From: an uncultured Clostridia bacterium
GTDB lineage: Bacteria > Bacillota > Clostridia > Christensenellales > Borkfalkiaceae
Direction: 5' to 3'
DNA: 64,000 nt
Assembly (NCBI GenBank): GCA_947625555.1
Contig: CANQOT010000001.1
Location: 62,001 to 126,000 of the forward strand
Part shown: piece by piece, positions 1 to 8,388 of the stretch
Layout: each line of letters opens with the position of its first letter
Position numbering within the stretch: the stretch's first letter is position 1
The notes under the pieces: model-generated
Database searches by the model: none
Seen by the model: only the letters and a program-made list of their open reading frames with translations
What the model was told of the DNA's origin: nothing
Position numbers and translations under genes: made by a program

Positions 1-2
1 AG

Positions 3-656
3 ATGAGCGATTGCGCCCTCCTCGACACCCTGTTTTCGTCGAGCGGGAAGCTCGCCCCGCCCGTCTCCGTCCGCCTCGACGCCGCCACGGGCACTGCGCA
101 GTGCAAGGTGGAAGCGCGCGAAGGCGTGTTCTTCGAGGTGCTCGGCGAGCAGTGCGGCGAGGACCTCTCCGACGAGGCCACCCTCATGAACTATGTGCTC
201 ACCCTCGCCGAGGCGAAGCGGGTGTACGAGCGGGTGGGCAAGGCCTTCTGCGATGCGCAGGAATACGGCTACGGCATCGTCCCGCCCGAAGAGGTGGAGA
301 TGAACCTCTCCGAGCCCCATCTCGTGAAGAAAAACGGCAGGGTGGGGGTGAATTTGCAGGCGGCGGCGCCCAGTTATCACATCATCCGCGTCGACCTTTC
401 GGGCGAAGTGCGTCCCGCCGTCGGCACCCTCGAACAGAGCGAAGCCTTCGTCAAGAAACTCAACGAGGACCTCGCGGGCGACCCCGAGCGCGCATGGAAC
501 ACCAGCATGTTCGGAAGGACGCTCAAAGAGATGCTCGGCGAAGAGCTCACCGTCAAGAACCGCTCGATGGGGGAGGCCGTCAGACGCAAGATGCGGCGCA
601 CGGTCACAAGGATCGTCAACGAGGGGAAGGGCGGCGTCATCTGCATTCTCCTTTGA
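3..656 (+). CDS. spoIVA: Stage IV sporulation protein A, C-terminal part (5' truncated)
   Basis: The visible 217 residues match the C-terminal half of SpoIVA, the ATPase that polymerises on the forespore surface and forms the base of the spore coat. The frame is already open at the window edge and the family is about 490 residues long, so the first Met here is internal and the N-terminal GTPase-like domain lies outside the window. The end (GKGGVICILL) resembles the conserved hydrophobic SpoIVA C-terminus that docks on SpoVM and the forespore membrane. A strong terminator follows directly, so it ends its transcript. The identification rests on recognising the sequence, without an alignment. 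Confidence 0.85.
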   Translation: MSDCALLDTLFSSSGKLAPPVSVRLDAATGTAQCKVEAREGVFFEVLGEQCGEDLSDEATLMNYVLTLAEAKRVYERVGKAFCDAQEYGYGIVPPEEVEMNLSEPHLVKKNGRVGVNLQAAAPSYHIIRVDLSGEVRPAVGTLEQSEAFVKKLNEDLAGDPERAWNTSMFGRTLKEMLGEELTVKNRSMGEAVRRKMRRTVTRIVNEGKGGVICILL

Positions 657-662
657 ATTTTT

Positions 663-693
663 GCCCGAACGACACCGTTCGGGCTTATTTTTT
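663..693 (+). terminator. Rho-independent terminator of spoIVA
   Basis: A perfect 9-bp stem (GCCCGAACG / CGTTCGGGC) with an ACAC loop is followed by a T-rich run starting 7 bases after the spoIVA stop codon. Confidence 0.9.
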
Positions 694-713
694 GCAAAAA
701 ACTTGTTCAGTCC

Positions 714-742
714 TTGACATATTTTCGACTGATGGGTATAAT
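714..742 (+). promoter_or_regulatory. Sigma-A promoter of the mscS-family gene
   Basis: TTGACA (714-719), a 17-bp spacer and TATAAT (737-742) form a perfect consensus promoter 34 bases upstream of the start codon at 776. Confidence 0.9.
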
Positions 743-775
743 ATGCCATGAAATCATGGAAACGGAGGCATTCTC

Positions 776-1729
776 ATGGCAGAAGAAACATCGACACCCA
801 AAAAAATCAAACGATCCACCATCGTCGGACTCGTATTCCTTGTAATCTTTGCGGCTATCACCGTGCTCGGCTTCGTCTTTCACGACGAGCTCCGTTCGGA
901 GGACGGCTGGTTCAACACCTACGATACGGGCATAGGATTTTTCAACAGTATCCTGCGCCTCGTCCCGAAGATCGTGACGAGCATCATGATCCTCTTTTTG
1001 ACCCTGCTCGTCCTCTATATCGTTTGCACCGTCATCAAGAAGGTGTTCAAGGGCAATCCGAGAAGGATCACGATCGGCAAGCTCGTGAACAGCATCTTCA
1101 AGGTCGTCGTATGGGTGGTATGCGTCATCGCCATCCTCGCCGCATGGGGCGTGAACGTCGCCGCACTCGTTGCGGGCGCAGGCGTCCTTACCCTCATCAT
1201 CGGGCTCGGCATGCAGAGCCTCATCGCCGACGTCGTCGCGGGCATCTTCCTCGTGTGCGACGGCACCTTGCAGGTGGGGGACATCGTCCAGATCGACGGT
1301 TGGCGCGGCGAAGTGCAGGAGATCGGCATCCGCAACACCAAACTCATCAACGCTTCGGGGGATATCCGCGTCGCGAACAACAGCACCATCAAGGTATTCG
1401 TCAACCAGAGCCGCGTCAATTCCTTCCCGATGGTCACCATCGGCGTGGAATACGGCGAAGATCTCAAACGGGTGGAGAAGGTGTTCGAGGAGAACAGGGC
1501 CGCGATGCGCGCCCGTCTCCCGCTCGCCGTGGACGATCCCCGCTATCTCGGCGTTGATTCCCTCGATGCTTCCAGCGTCAATCTTCTCTTTGCCGTGCAC
1601 TGCAAGGAGGGAGATTTCTTTCAGGTCCAGCGCGATATGAAGCGCGAGCTCAAACTCCTGTTCGACGCGAACCACATCAATATTCCCTTCCCGCAGGTCG
1701 TCATCAATTACAGGGACGCGAAGAATTGA
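776..1729 (+). CDS. MscS-family mechanosensitive ion channel
   Basis: This is a 317-residue small-conductance mechanosensitive channel that would release solutes on hypo-osmotic shock. Hydrophobic segments lie near residues 17-37, 65-90 and 103-150; the last carries the Gly/Ala-rich pore helix typical of MscS (GLGMQSLIADVVAGIF). It is followed by the beta domain (VGDIVQIDGWRGEVQEI) and a soluble C-terminal domain, so the length and order are normal for the family. The start at 776 is set by GGAGG about nine bases upstream; an overlapping ATG at 748 is in another frame. It appears monocistronic, with its own promoter. Confidence 0.92.
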   Translation: MAEETSTPKKIKRSTIVGLVFLVIFAAITVLGFVFHDELRSEDGWFNTYDTGIGFFNSILRLVPKIVTSIMILFLTLLVLYIVCTVIKKVFKGNPRRITIGKLVNSIFKVVVWVVCVIAILAAWGVNVAALVAGAGVLTLIIGLGMQSLIADVVAGIFLVCDGTLQVGDIVQIDGWRGEVQEIGIRNTKLINASGDIRVANNSTIKVFVNQSRVNSFPMVTIGVEYGEDLKRVEKVFEENRAAMRARLPLAVDDPRYLGVDSLDASSVNLLFAVHCKEGDFFQVQRDMKRELKLLFDANHINIPFPQVVINYRDAKN

Positions 1730-1760
1730 GGTTCGCAAGATGAAAAATTTCGGCGGGGCG

Positions 1761-1789
1761 TTGACAACTCCGCCCTATTTTTTTATAAT
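1761..1789 (+). promoter_or_regulatory. Sigma-A promoter of the UDP-sugar pyrophosphorylase gene
   Basis: TTGACA (1761-1766), a 17-bp spacer and TATAAT (1784-1789), 31 bases before the ATG at 1821. Its position rules out the earlier in-frame ATG at 1740, which lies upstream of the promoter. Confidence 0.9.
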
Positions 1790-1820
1790 GATAACAGATG
1801 CACGCCGCGGGAGGAAGGCA

Positions 1821-3023
1821 ATGGACCTTACGGAAAAATTAAGAGCATGCGGACAGGAACACCTTCTCGATACAGAGGGGCTTTCGGAGGCCGAACGGGA
1901 GGCATATCTTTGCGAACTTGCCGCCCTCGATCTCACGGTGCCCGCTGCCCTGCGGGAGACGAAGGGGGCGCGCGGGCAGATCGGGCCCGCAAAGGGCCTC
2001 TCCATTCCCGAGATCGAGGAACGCGGCGAAGAATACTGCGCGGCGGGTCGAGAGGCCATCCGCGGGGGAAAGGTCGCGGCGGTGCTCCTTGCGGGCGGAC
2101 AGGGTACGCGGCTGGGATTCGACCGCCCCAAGGGGACCTTCAACATGGGCACAAAGCGCCGTCCCCGCTACATCTTCCAACTCCTCATCGAAAATCTTCT
2201 CGGCGTGTGCGAACAGTGCGGCGCCTTTGTCCCGCTCTTTATCATGACGAGCGAAAAGAACGACGCGGCGACGCGGGAATTTTTGAAAGAACACGCCTAC
2301 TTCGGCTATCCCGAAAAATTTATCCGCTTTTTCGTGCAGGAGATGTATCCCTGCACCGATTTCGGGGGCAAGATCCTTCTCGAAGCGCGGGGCAAGATCG
2401 CGCTCTCGCCGAACGGCAACGGCGGCTGGTTCTCCTCCTTGAAGAAGACGGACATCGCCAAAGAGTTCCCCGCCGTGGAATGGTATAACGTTTTCGGCGT
2501 GGATAACGTTCTCCAAAAGATCGCCGATCCCGCCTTTGTCGGGGCGACCATTCTCTCGGGCACGCCGTGCGGGGTGAAGTACGTCCGCAAAAAGCGGTGG
2601 AAGGAGCATGTCGGCGTTCTCTGCATCGAGGACGGGGCTCCCTCCGTCATCGAATACTACGAGCTGCCCGAAGAGCTCGCCAAGGCGCGCGACGGCCGCG
2701 GAGGGCTCCTGTATTCCTTCGGCATGACGCTCAACTACCTCTTTTCGGCGCGCTTTTTAGATGAAGTCTCCGTGCAGAAGATCCCCCTGCACGCCGTCAA
2801 AAAGGTCATTCCCTGTCTCGACGCGGCGGGCAACACCGTCGTGCCCAAGAAGCCCAACGGCTATAAGTTCGAGACGCTCATTCTGGATATGGTGCGCCTT
2901 GCGGGGGATTGCCTTCCCTACGAGGTGGAGAGGAGCGAAGAGTTCGCCCCCGTCAAAAATAAACGCGGAAGGGACAGCGTCCGCTCCGCGAAACGCATGC
3001 TTTGGCTGAAAGGAAAACTGTAA
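1821..3023 (+). CDS. UDPGP-family UTP--sugar-1-phosphate uridylyltransferase
   Basis: This 400-residue protein belongs to the UDPGP/UAP1-like family that joins UTP to a sugar 1-phosphate (GlcNAc-1-P or Glc-1-P) to make UDP-sugars for cell-envelope synthesis. The nucleotide-binding signature LLAGGQGTRLGFDRPKG lies near residues 90-106. The family includes both glucose and N-acetylglucosamine enzymes, so the sugar cannot be assigned here. The start at 1821 has GGAGG six bases upstream and follows a consensus promoter. It is likely the first gene of a run continuing through the MBL protein, recX, birA and nnrD, with 3-bp or negative spacing. Confidence 0.88.
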   Translation: MDLTEKLRACGQEHLLDTEGLSEAEREAYLCELAALDLTVPAALRETKGARGQIGPAKGLSIPEIEERGEEYCAAGREAIRGGKVAAVLLAGGQGTRLGFDRPKGTFNMGTKRRPRYIFQLLIENLLGVCEQCGAFVPLFIMTSEKNDAATREFLKEHAYFGYPEKFIRFFVQEMYPCTDFGGKILLEARGKIALSPNGNGGWFSSLKKTDIAKEFPAVEWYNVFGVDNVLQKIADPAFVGATILSGTPCGVKYVRKKRWKEHVGVLCIEDGAPSVIEYYELPEELAKARDGRGGLLYSFGMTLNYLFSARFLDEVSVQKIPLHAVKKVIPCLDAAGNTVVPKKPNGYKFETLILDMVRLAGDCLPYEVERSEEFAPVKNKRGRDSVRSAKRMLWLKGKL

Positions 3024-3026
3024 AAA

Positions 3027-4202
3027 ATGGCAAAGAACAGCAAAGCCGGGAAAAAGCTCGCCAAAAAGGCGGAGAAAGCGGCAAAAACGGCGGCGAAGAA
3101 GAGCCCGAAAAAATTTCTCATCACCGTCGCGGTCATCCTCATCCTCGCGCTCGTCGCGGGGGCTTTTTGGTACTTCTTCGTCTACAAAAAGGAGAAAAAA
3201 GAGGGCGGGACCGTCGTCTCGGGCGAGCTGACCGTTCGCTTTTTGGAGCTCGGCAACGGCAACGCCGGCGACTGCGTCCTCATCAAGACGGGGGATACCG
3301 AGGTGCTCATCGACGCGGGCTCCAAGCGGGGCTCGGCGCAGACCCTCGTCCCCGCCATCAAAGAATATTGCACGGACGGCGTGTTGGAGTATGTCATCGC
3401 AACGCACGCCCACGAGGACCATATCGCCGCCTTTGTGGGCAACAGCGGCTCGGACGGCATTTTCGCAAATTTCCAATGCAAGACCATCATCGACTATGCG
3501 AAAAAGAACACCTCTTCGAAGATCTCGCAGGACTACGAGCGGCTGCGCGACGAGGAAGTTTCAACCACCGAGGGCGCGGCCCATTATACCGCATTGCAGT
3601 GTTGGAATAACGCAGATGGGGCGCAGCGCAGCTATGAGCTCGCCGAGGGCATCTCCTTCGAGATCCTCTATCAGAAGTTCTACGAGAACAGTTCTTCCGA
3701 CGAGAACAACTATTCCGTCTGCACCCTCTTCACGCAGGGAGAGAACCACTTCCTCTTCACGGGCGATCTCGAAAAGGAGGGAGAGGAGAGTCTCGTCCAA
3801 AGCAACGACCTTCCCCACGTGAAGCTCTTCAAGGCGGGCCACCACGGGAGCAAGACCTCGTCCAACGACGTCCTGCTTTCGAAGATCACCCCCGAAATCG
3901 TCTGCGTGTGCTGTTGCGCGGGCTCCTATGAATACACCGAGATCGAGGAGAACACCTTCCCCACGCAGGCCATGATCGACCGCGTGGCGAAGTACACGAA
4001 GAACATCTATGTGACCACGCTCGCGACGGGTATCGACAAAGCGAATAAGAAAACGTCGGGCTTTACTTCGATGAACGGTACCATCACCGTCACATCGAGC
4101 GCGGAGGGCGTCGTCACCGTCCACGGGAACGCAAACGATACCGTTCTGAAAGATACCGAGTGGTTCAAAGAAAACCGTACTTGGCCTGCGGGAGGGCAAT
4201 GA
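3027..4202 (+). CDS. Membrane-anchored ComEC/Rec2-type metallo-beta-lactamase-fold protein
   Basis: This 391-residue protein has a Lys/Ala-rich cytoplasmic N-terminus, one transmembrane segment (about residues 31-53) and an extracytoplasmic MBL-fold domain. The metal motif THAHEDH is near residue 126, and HHGSKTSS near residue 272 is typical of the hydrolase-like domain at the end of ComEC. The ComEC competence-channel domain is absent, so this is a stand-alone hydrolase-like protein whose substrate is unknown. It starts three bases after the uridylyltransferase. A second protein of the same architecture lies at 56312-57301. Confidence 0.85.
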   Translation: MAKNSKAGKKLAKKAEKAAKTAAKKSPKKFLITVAVILILALVAGAFWYFFVYKKEKKEGGTVVSGELTVRFLELGNGNAGDCVLIKTGDTEVLIDAGSKRGSAQTLVPAIKEYCTDGVLEYVIATHAHEDHIAAFVGNSGSDGIFANFQCKTIIDYAKKNTSSKISQDYERLRDEEVSTTEGAAHYTALQCWNNADGAQRSYELAEGISFEILYQKFYENSSSDENNYSVCTLFTQGENHFLFTGDLEKEGEESLVQSNDLPHVKLFKAGHHGSKTSSNDVLLSKITPEIVCVCCCAGSYEYTEIEENTFPTQAMIDRVAKYTKNIYVTTLATGIDKANKKTSGFTSMNGTITVTSSAEGVVTVHGNANDTVLKDTEWFKENRTWPAGGQ

Positions 4203-4205
4203 CCT

Positions 4206-4835
4206 ATGCCCGAGATCACAGCCATCACTCCCCAAAAGAAGGACAAGACCCGCGTCAATATCGACCTTGACGGGCGTTTTTTCTGCGGGATGAAGTTGGA
4301 GACGGTCGTTCAAAACCGCCTCAAATCGGGAATGACGGTGACGCTCGACGAGCTCTCCCGGATGCAGTTCGAGAGCGAGAAGCTCACCGCCCTCGATAAG
4401 GCGCTCACGCACATCTCTCTCACCATGAAAACGGAGCGCGAGATCCGCGATTTCCTCAAAAAAAAGGGATATCTCGACGAGGTCATCTCCTTCGTCGTGG
4501 AGAAGATGCAAAGCTACGGCTATCTCGACGATGGGGAATACGCCGCCCGCTATGCCGAGAGCGCCGCAAAGCGCAAGGGGAGCCGCCTCATCGTCATGGA
4601 ACTCAAACGCAAGGGGATATCCGACGAGGCCATTGCCTCCGCCCTCGAAAATCTCGGCGAGGGGGAAGCGGATAGCGCGCGGGCCGTCCTCGAAAAATAT
4701 CTCCGCAACAAGGATCTTGCCGACCCCAAGACGGTGCAAAAGGCTTATGCCTATCTCATCTCCAAGGGCTACGGCCACGACATTGCGGCGGCGGCCTTAA
4801 AGGGACTTCGCGATGAAAATCATACTGTTGAATGA
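4206..4835 (+). CDS. recX: Regulatory protein RecX
   Basis: RecX binds RecA filaments and limits RecA activity during recombination and SOS induction. The 209-residue protein shows the tandem three-helix repeats of the family, with landmarks REIRDFLKKKGY and YGYLDDGEYAARYAES in the first half and further repeat motifs (RNKDLADPKT, ISKGYGHDIAAAALKGL) near the end. The start has GGAGGG upstream and lies three bases after the previous stop. The 3' end overlaps birA by 23 bases, suggesting translational coupling. Confidence 0.93.
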   Translation: MPEITAITPQKKDKTRVNIDLDGRFFCGMKLETVVQNRLKSGMTVTLDELSRMQFESEKLTALDKALTHISLTMKTEREIRDFLKKKGYLDEVISFVVEKMQSYGYLDDGEYAARYAESAAKRKGSRLIVMELKRKGISDEAIASALENLGEGEADSARAVLEKYLRNKDLADPKTVQKAYAYLISKGYGHDIAAAALKGLRDENHTVE

Positions 4836-5490
4836 GACGACGTCCACCAACGACGAGGCAAAAAAATTCCTCCCCATGCGGGAGGATCTTGTTGTCTGCG
4901 CCGCGAGGCAGACGGGGGGCAAGGGGACCAAGGGGCGGAGTTTCCTCTCGGACGAGGGCGGCCTTTACTGTTCCTTCTTGAAATTTTATAAAAAGCTCCC
5001 CGCATCCGAAGCCTTCCGTATCATGGCGCACGCCGCCACCGCGGTATGCAGGACGGCGAAGTTTTTCGGCGCCGATCCCGAGATCAAGTGGCCCAACGAC
5101 GTATATGCCCAAGGCAGAAAGCTCTCAGGCATCCTCATCGAGAACGGCTTTTTGGGGGAGGAGATCGACCACAGCATCGTCGGCATCGGGCTCAACGTTT
5201 CCAACGACCTCTCCGCGCTCGGGGGCATTGCGGTCAACCTCTCCGAGGCGGCCGGCCGCGCCCTTTCCCTCCAAGAAGTGCGGAGCGTCCTCATTGGGAA
5301 TTTTGAAAGAGAGAGCAGCTTCGAAGAATATCTCTCCTTCGTCCGCTTTTTGGGACGCACGGTCCGCGTGACGGAAGGGGGCAGGACGTACGAGGCCGTC
5401 GCCCGACGCATTTTGCGGGACGGCAGGCTCGAGATCGAGGCGGAAGGCATTCGTGCGCTCTCCGCCGCGGAGATCGCTTTGAGGTTATAA
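4813..5490 (+). CDS. birA: Biotin--[acetyl-CoA-carboxylase] ligase without DNA-binding domain
   Basis: This enzyme activates biotin to biotinyl-AMP and attaches it to the biotin carboxyl carrier protein. The 225 residues carry the ligase motifs in order: TTSTNDEAK near the N-terminus, the adenylate-binding GKGTKGRSFLSDEGGLYCSF, KWPNDVY and KLSGILIENG, then the C-terminal SH3-like part. There is no N-terminal helix-turn-helix, so it is a mono-functional (group I) BirA that should not repress biotin genes. It overlaps recX by 23 bases and ends one base before nnrD. Confidence 0.93.
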   Translation: MKIILLNETTSTNDEAKKFLPMREDLVVCAARQTGGKGTKGRSFLSDEGGLYCSFLKFYKKLPASEAFRIMAHAATAVCRTAKFFGADPEIKWPNDVYAQGRKLSGILIENGFLGEEIDHSIVGIGLNVSNDLSALGGIAVNLSEAAGRALSLQEVRSVLIGNFERESSFEEYLSFVRFLGRTVRVTEGGRTYEAVARRILRDGRLEIEAEGIRALSAAEIALRL

Positions 5491-5491
5491 T

Positions 5492-6355
5492 ATGCAGGAG
5501 ATTCCCATCTTTTCGGCGGCGGACGCGGCAAAGGTCTTTCCCAAGCGTCCCCAAGATATCAACAAGGGCGACTGCGGTTCGGCGGCCATCCTCGCGGGGT
5601 ACGGCTCCCTCGGGGCGCCTCTGCTTGCCGTGGGCGGATGTTTGAAGGCGGGCGCGGGCTATACGCAGCTTTGGTTTCCGTCTACGGGCAGCTCCGGGAT
5701 CGACGAGATGCGACGCACCGTCTTTGCGGCAAAATACCCCGCTTGCATCGTGGACCTCTATTGCGGCGAGCCCTTCTCTGCGAAGTCGCTCGCATTCGGC
5801 ATGGGCGCGGGCGTGGGGCTCCCCCAAACGGAGATGCTCGCCGCCCTCCTTTCGACCTACGGGGGAAGGCTCGTGCTCGATGCGGACGCGCTGAACGCGC
5901 TCGCGGCATACGGCAAAGCGAACGCCCTCAAAGAAAAAAATTGCCCCGTCGTCATCACGCCCCATCCGAAGGAGTTTTCGCGGCTGACGGGGCTCTCCGT
6001 CCAAGAGATCTTGAAAAGTGACGCCGAGCTCGCAGGTGCATTCGCAAAAGAATACGGCGTCGTCGTCGCGCTCAAAAGCCACAGGACGGTCGTCACCGAC
6101 GGCACGCGCGCCGTGCGCATCACGTCGGGTTCGCCCGCGCTCGCAAAGGGCGGGAGCGGGGATGTGCTCGCGGGCTTTCTCGCGGGGACGCTCGCCCGCG
6201 GGGTCCCGCTCTTCGAAGGGACGGCGGCGGCATGCTATGTGCACGGCAGGGCGGGGACGCTCGCGGCCCTCGATCTGGGCGAATATTCCCCCGACGCGAG
6301 CGATATCATAGGCTATCTTCCCGCGGCCGTCAAGGAGCTCGAAGCTCACGCATAG
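5492..6355 (+). CDS. nnrD: ADP-dependent (S)-NAD(P)H-hydrate dehydratase
   Basis: The enzyme repairs hydrated NAD(P)H. The 287-residue protein is the C-terminal (CARKD/YjeF-C) half of the usual repair protein: KGDCGSAAILAGYGSLGAP near the start, ITPHPKEFSRL near residue 155 and the nucleotide-binding KGGSGDVLAGFLAG near residues 220-233. The N-terminal epimerase (NnrE) domain often fused in bacteria is absent. It probably ends the run that starts at 1821. Its last 10 bases overlap the 3' end of the convergent gene on the minus strand. Confidence 0.92.
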   Translation: MQEIPIFSAADAAKVFPKRPQDINKGDCGSAAILAGYGSLGAPLLAVGGCLKAGAGYTQLWFPSTGSSGIDEMRRTVFAAKYPACIVDLYCGEPFSAKSLAFGMGAGVGLPQTEMLAALLSTYGGRLVLDADALNALAAYGKANALKEKNCPVVITPHPKEFSRLTGLSVQEILKSDAELAGAFAKEYGVVVALKSHRTVVTDGTRAVRITSGSPALAKGGSGDVLAGFLAGTLARGVPLFEGTAAACYVHGRAGTLAALDLGEYSPDASDIIGYLPAAVKELEAHA

Positions 6356-7101
6356 CCGAGCACGCGGATAAAGACGGAGGATAGGAGCAAAATGCTTCCC
6401 GTAATGAGGTAATAGAGCGGGAAGAAGGTAAACAGGCTCATAAAGAGGAGCAGAATACCGCCCGTAAAGAACGGGCGGGCATTTTTTTTGGAAAAGACGC
6501 GCCGCAGCCTCGCCTTCAATTTGGGGCGGGGGATCTCGCCGCAGATGAGCCTTTCGGGCGTCGTGCCCGTCCGCTCGAAGAGGGAGAAGATCTCGTCCGC
6601 GCGCATTGCCTTCCGCCCGAAAGAGGCGAGGAGTTTTTCCGCCTCGGGCGTGAGGGCGTTGCATGCGAGCACGAAGGGCGTCTCGCCGAAGGTACGGATG
6701 ACGTTTGCGACCGCGTCTGCCGAAAGGGGTTGCATGGTGAAGAGGGGTACGACGGTCTCGCCCTCCACGACGGGCGCGCCGCCATCCGAAATGACTTGTT
6801 TTCCATCCGCAAGAAAGGCGGCGGAAAGGGCGTCCGCAACGCCCTTCTCCCGTTCGAGTGCGAGGTGCAAAAGCAGTTTTTCTTTTCGCTCCCGCTCCGC
6901 CTTGGTGAGGGAACGCCGTCTGTGGCGATGGAAGATGAGGGCAAAGCTGACCCCGCCCGCCGCAAGGGCGATGAGGGTGGAGGCGAGCATGGCGACCCAC
7001 GTCGTCGCACGGAAATACCGCAAAATCCCGACGGATAAAAACCATGCCGCGACGGTGTAGAAGAGAACATCGAGGATGAGGGGAAGGTCGATTTTTCGCA
7101 T
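6346..7101 (-). CDS. Membrane protein of unknown function
   Basis: I do not recognise this 251-residue protein. It has two N-terminal hydrophobic segments (about residues 8-28 and 33-56), a basic stretch (HRHRRRSLTKAERERKEK), a soluble middle of about 130 residues and two C-terminal hydrophobic segments separated by FFPLYYL. The soluble part reads like a small alpha/beta domain (VVPLFTMQPLSADAVANVIRTFG, FVLACNALTPEAEKLL), but no catalytic motif stands out. It converges on nnrD with a 10-bp overlap and diverges from nadD-yqeK. No clear Shine-Dalgarno or promoter was found, so the start is uncertain. Confidence 0.6.
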   Translation of the reverse strand: MRKIDLPLILDVLFYTVAAWFLSVGILRYFRATTWVAMLASTLIALAAGGVSFALIFHRHRRRSLTKAERERKEKLLLHLALEREKGVADALSAAFLADGKQVISDGGAPVVEGETVVPLFTMQPLSADAVANVIRTFGETPFVLACNALTPEAEKLLASFGRKAMRADEIFSLFERTGTTPERLICGEIPRPKLKARLRRVFSKKNARPFFTGGILLLFMSLFTFFPLYYLITGSILLLSSVFIRVLGYA

Positions 7102-7135
7102 GCACGGATTTTTGACAAAATCTCAAAAATTAAAC

Positions 7136-7164
7136 TTGCAATGGTGGGGGAAGTATAGTATAAT
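7136..7164 (+). promoter_or_regulatory. Promoter of nadD-yqeK, apparently giving a leaderless mRNA
   Basis: TTGCAA (7136-7141), a 17-bp spacer and TATAAT (7159-7164). The -10 box ends only six bases before the start codon at 7171, so the expected transcription start falls on or next to the A of the ATG. Confidence 0.75.
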
Positions 7165-7170
7165 GGGAGC

Positions 7171-8304
7171 ATGAGGATCGCGATCTTCGGCGGGTCTTTC
7201 GACCCCGTTCATAAGGAGCACGTGTGTTTTGTCAAGGCGGCGATCGGGTCTCTGCGGCTCGACAGGGTATTTATCGTACCCGCTTACTCCGCACCGCATA
7301 AATTACAGGGTTCGGATGTGAGCGCGGAACATCGCCTCAAATTGTGCGCCATCGCCTTCAAGAGGGTCAAAAAGGCCGAAGTGAGCGATTTCGAGATCAG
7401 GATGCAGGGTACGAGCTATTCCTACCTCACCTGCCGCCATTTCGCCGATGAGTATCCCGATGCCGAACGCTTCCTTCTGCTCGGCGCGGATATGCTCGAA
7501 AACTTTTATACGTGGAAAAAGCCAGCCGATATCCTCCAACACGCGACCCTCGCCGTCTGCGGCAGGGGGGAAGCGCTCGATGAGGGGGCGCACGAACGCT
7601 TTCGCGAGACCTTTCAAACAGACTTTGTCGAAGTGCCCTTCGTCGGGAAGGACGTATCCTCGACGGCGGTGCGCGTCCAACTTGCGTTCGGCCTCCGTCC
7701 CAAGGAGATCTGCGGCGGCGTTTGGCGGTATATCAAAAAGAATGGGCTCTATCGCCTGCCCGCAATCCCCGCGGCCCTCGAACTGGAAAAACCCAAACGC
7801 CGCGCCCACAGTCTGCGCGTCGCTCAAATGGCATGTGCGCGGGCGAGAGGGCTCGGGATCCCCGAGCAGAAGGCTATGCTCGCGGCCGCCGTTCACGATT
7901 GCGGGAAATATGTCCCTTTGGGAAGCGATCTGCTCGCGGGCTTCGATATCCCGCACGGCGTGCCGCGGCCCGTCATGCACCAATACACGGGCGCATACAT
8001 TGCCGAACACTTGCTGGGGATCACCGACGAGGGCGTTCTGGACGCCGTACGTTACCATACGAGCGGCAGGAGGGGAATGAGCGATCTCGAAAAGCTCATC
8101 TACCTTTCCGACCTTCTCGAAAACGGGCGGGATTTTGCGGGCGTCGAAAAACTCCGCGAGATCTTTTGGCAAGATCTCGACGCATGCCTTTTGAACAGTT
8201 TGGCGCTCCAAATCGATTATTTACGCTCCAAGGGCGCGCCCGTTTACCCCTTGACGGAGGAGGCCTACGCATGGATCAAAGGGGAGAAACATACGGATCT
8301 TTGA
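7171..8304 (+). CDS. nadD: Fusion of nicotinate-nucleotide adenylyltransferase (NadD) and HD-domain phosphohydrolase (YqeK)
   Basis: Residues 1 to about 190 are NadD, which makes deamido-NAD from nicotinate mononucleotide and ATP: the nucleotidyltransferase motif GGSFDPVHKEH is at residues 6-16 and the SSTAVR motif at the end of the domain. Residues from about 195 to 377 are an HD-domain protein of the YqeK type (HSLRVAQMA, then HDCGKY near residue 242), a family that hydrolyses Ap4A to ADP. In Bacillus the two are adjacent separate genes followed by rsfS; here they are one polypeptide and rsfS still follows. The start agrees with the conserved NadD N-terminus. There is no usable Shine-Dalgarno at normal spacing. 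Confidence 0.92.
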   Translation: MRIAIFGGSFDPVHKEHVCFVKAAIGSLRLDRVFIVPAYSAPHKLQGSDVSAEHRLKLCAIAFKRVKKAEVSDFEIRMQGTSYSYLTCRHFADEYPDAERFLLLGADMLENFYTWKKPADILQHATLAVCGRGEALDEGAHERFRETFQTDFVEVPFVGKDVSSTAVRVQLAFGLRPKEICGGVWRYIKKNGLYRLPAIPAALELEKPKRRAHSLRVAQMACARARGLGIPEQKAMLAAAVHDCGKYVPLGSDLLAGFDIPHGVPRPVMHQYTGAYIAEHLLGITDEGVLDAVRYHTSGRRGMSDLEKLIYLSDLLENGRDFAGVEKLREIFWQDLDACLLNSLALQIDYLRSKGAPVYPLTEEAYAWIKGEKHTDL

Positions 8305-8307
8305 GGA

Positions 8308-8334
8308 TTGCAGAGTACTATGCGTGACATAATA
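8308..8334. repeat. 27-bp dyad-containing repeat, copy 1 (upstream of rsfS)
   Basis: The core TACTATG-CGTGA-CATAATA (8316-8334) is an imperfect inverted repeat with 6 of 7 arm positions paired around a 5-base centre. A second copy, 26 of 27 bases identical, lies upstream of dgt at 61939-61965. It begins three bases after the nadD-yqeK stop and lies 55 bases before the rsfS start, so it may be an operator or promoter element. Confidence 0.7.
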
Positions 8335-8388
8335 GCCCGAAAATCCTCACAAAATATTGAAAATAATCAAAATAAGGGAGAAAATCGC

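Noticed and set aside
5291-7126. 611-codon minus-strand frame overlapping birA, nnrD and the membrane-protein gene
   Set aside because: Arg/Pro-rich composition, overlap with three supported genes and no start signals.
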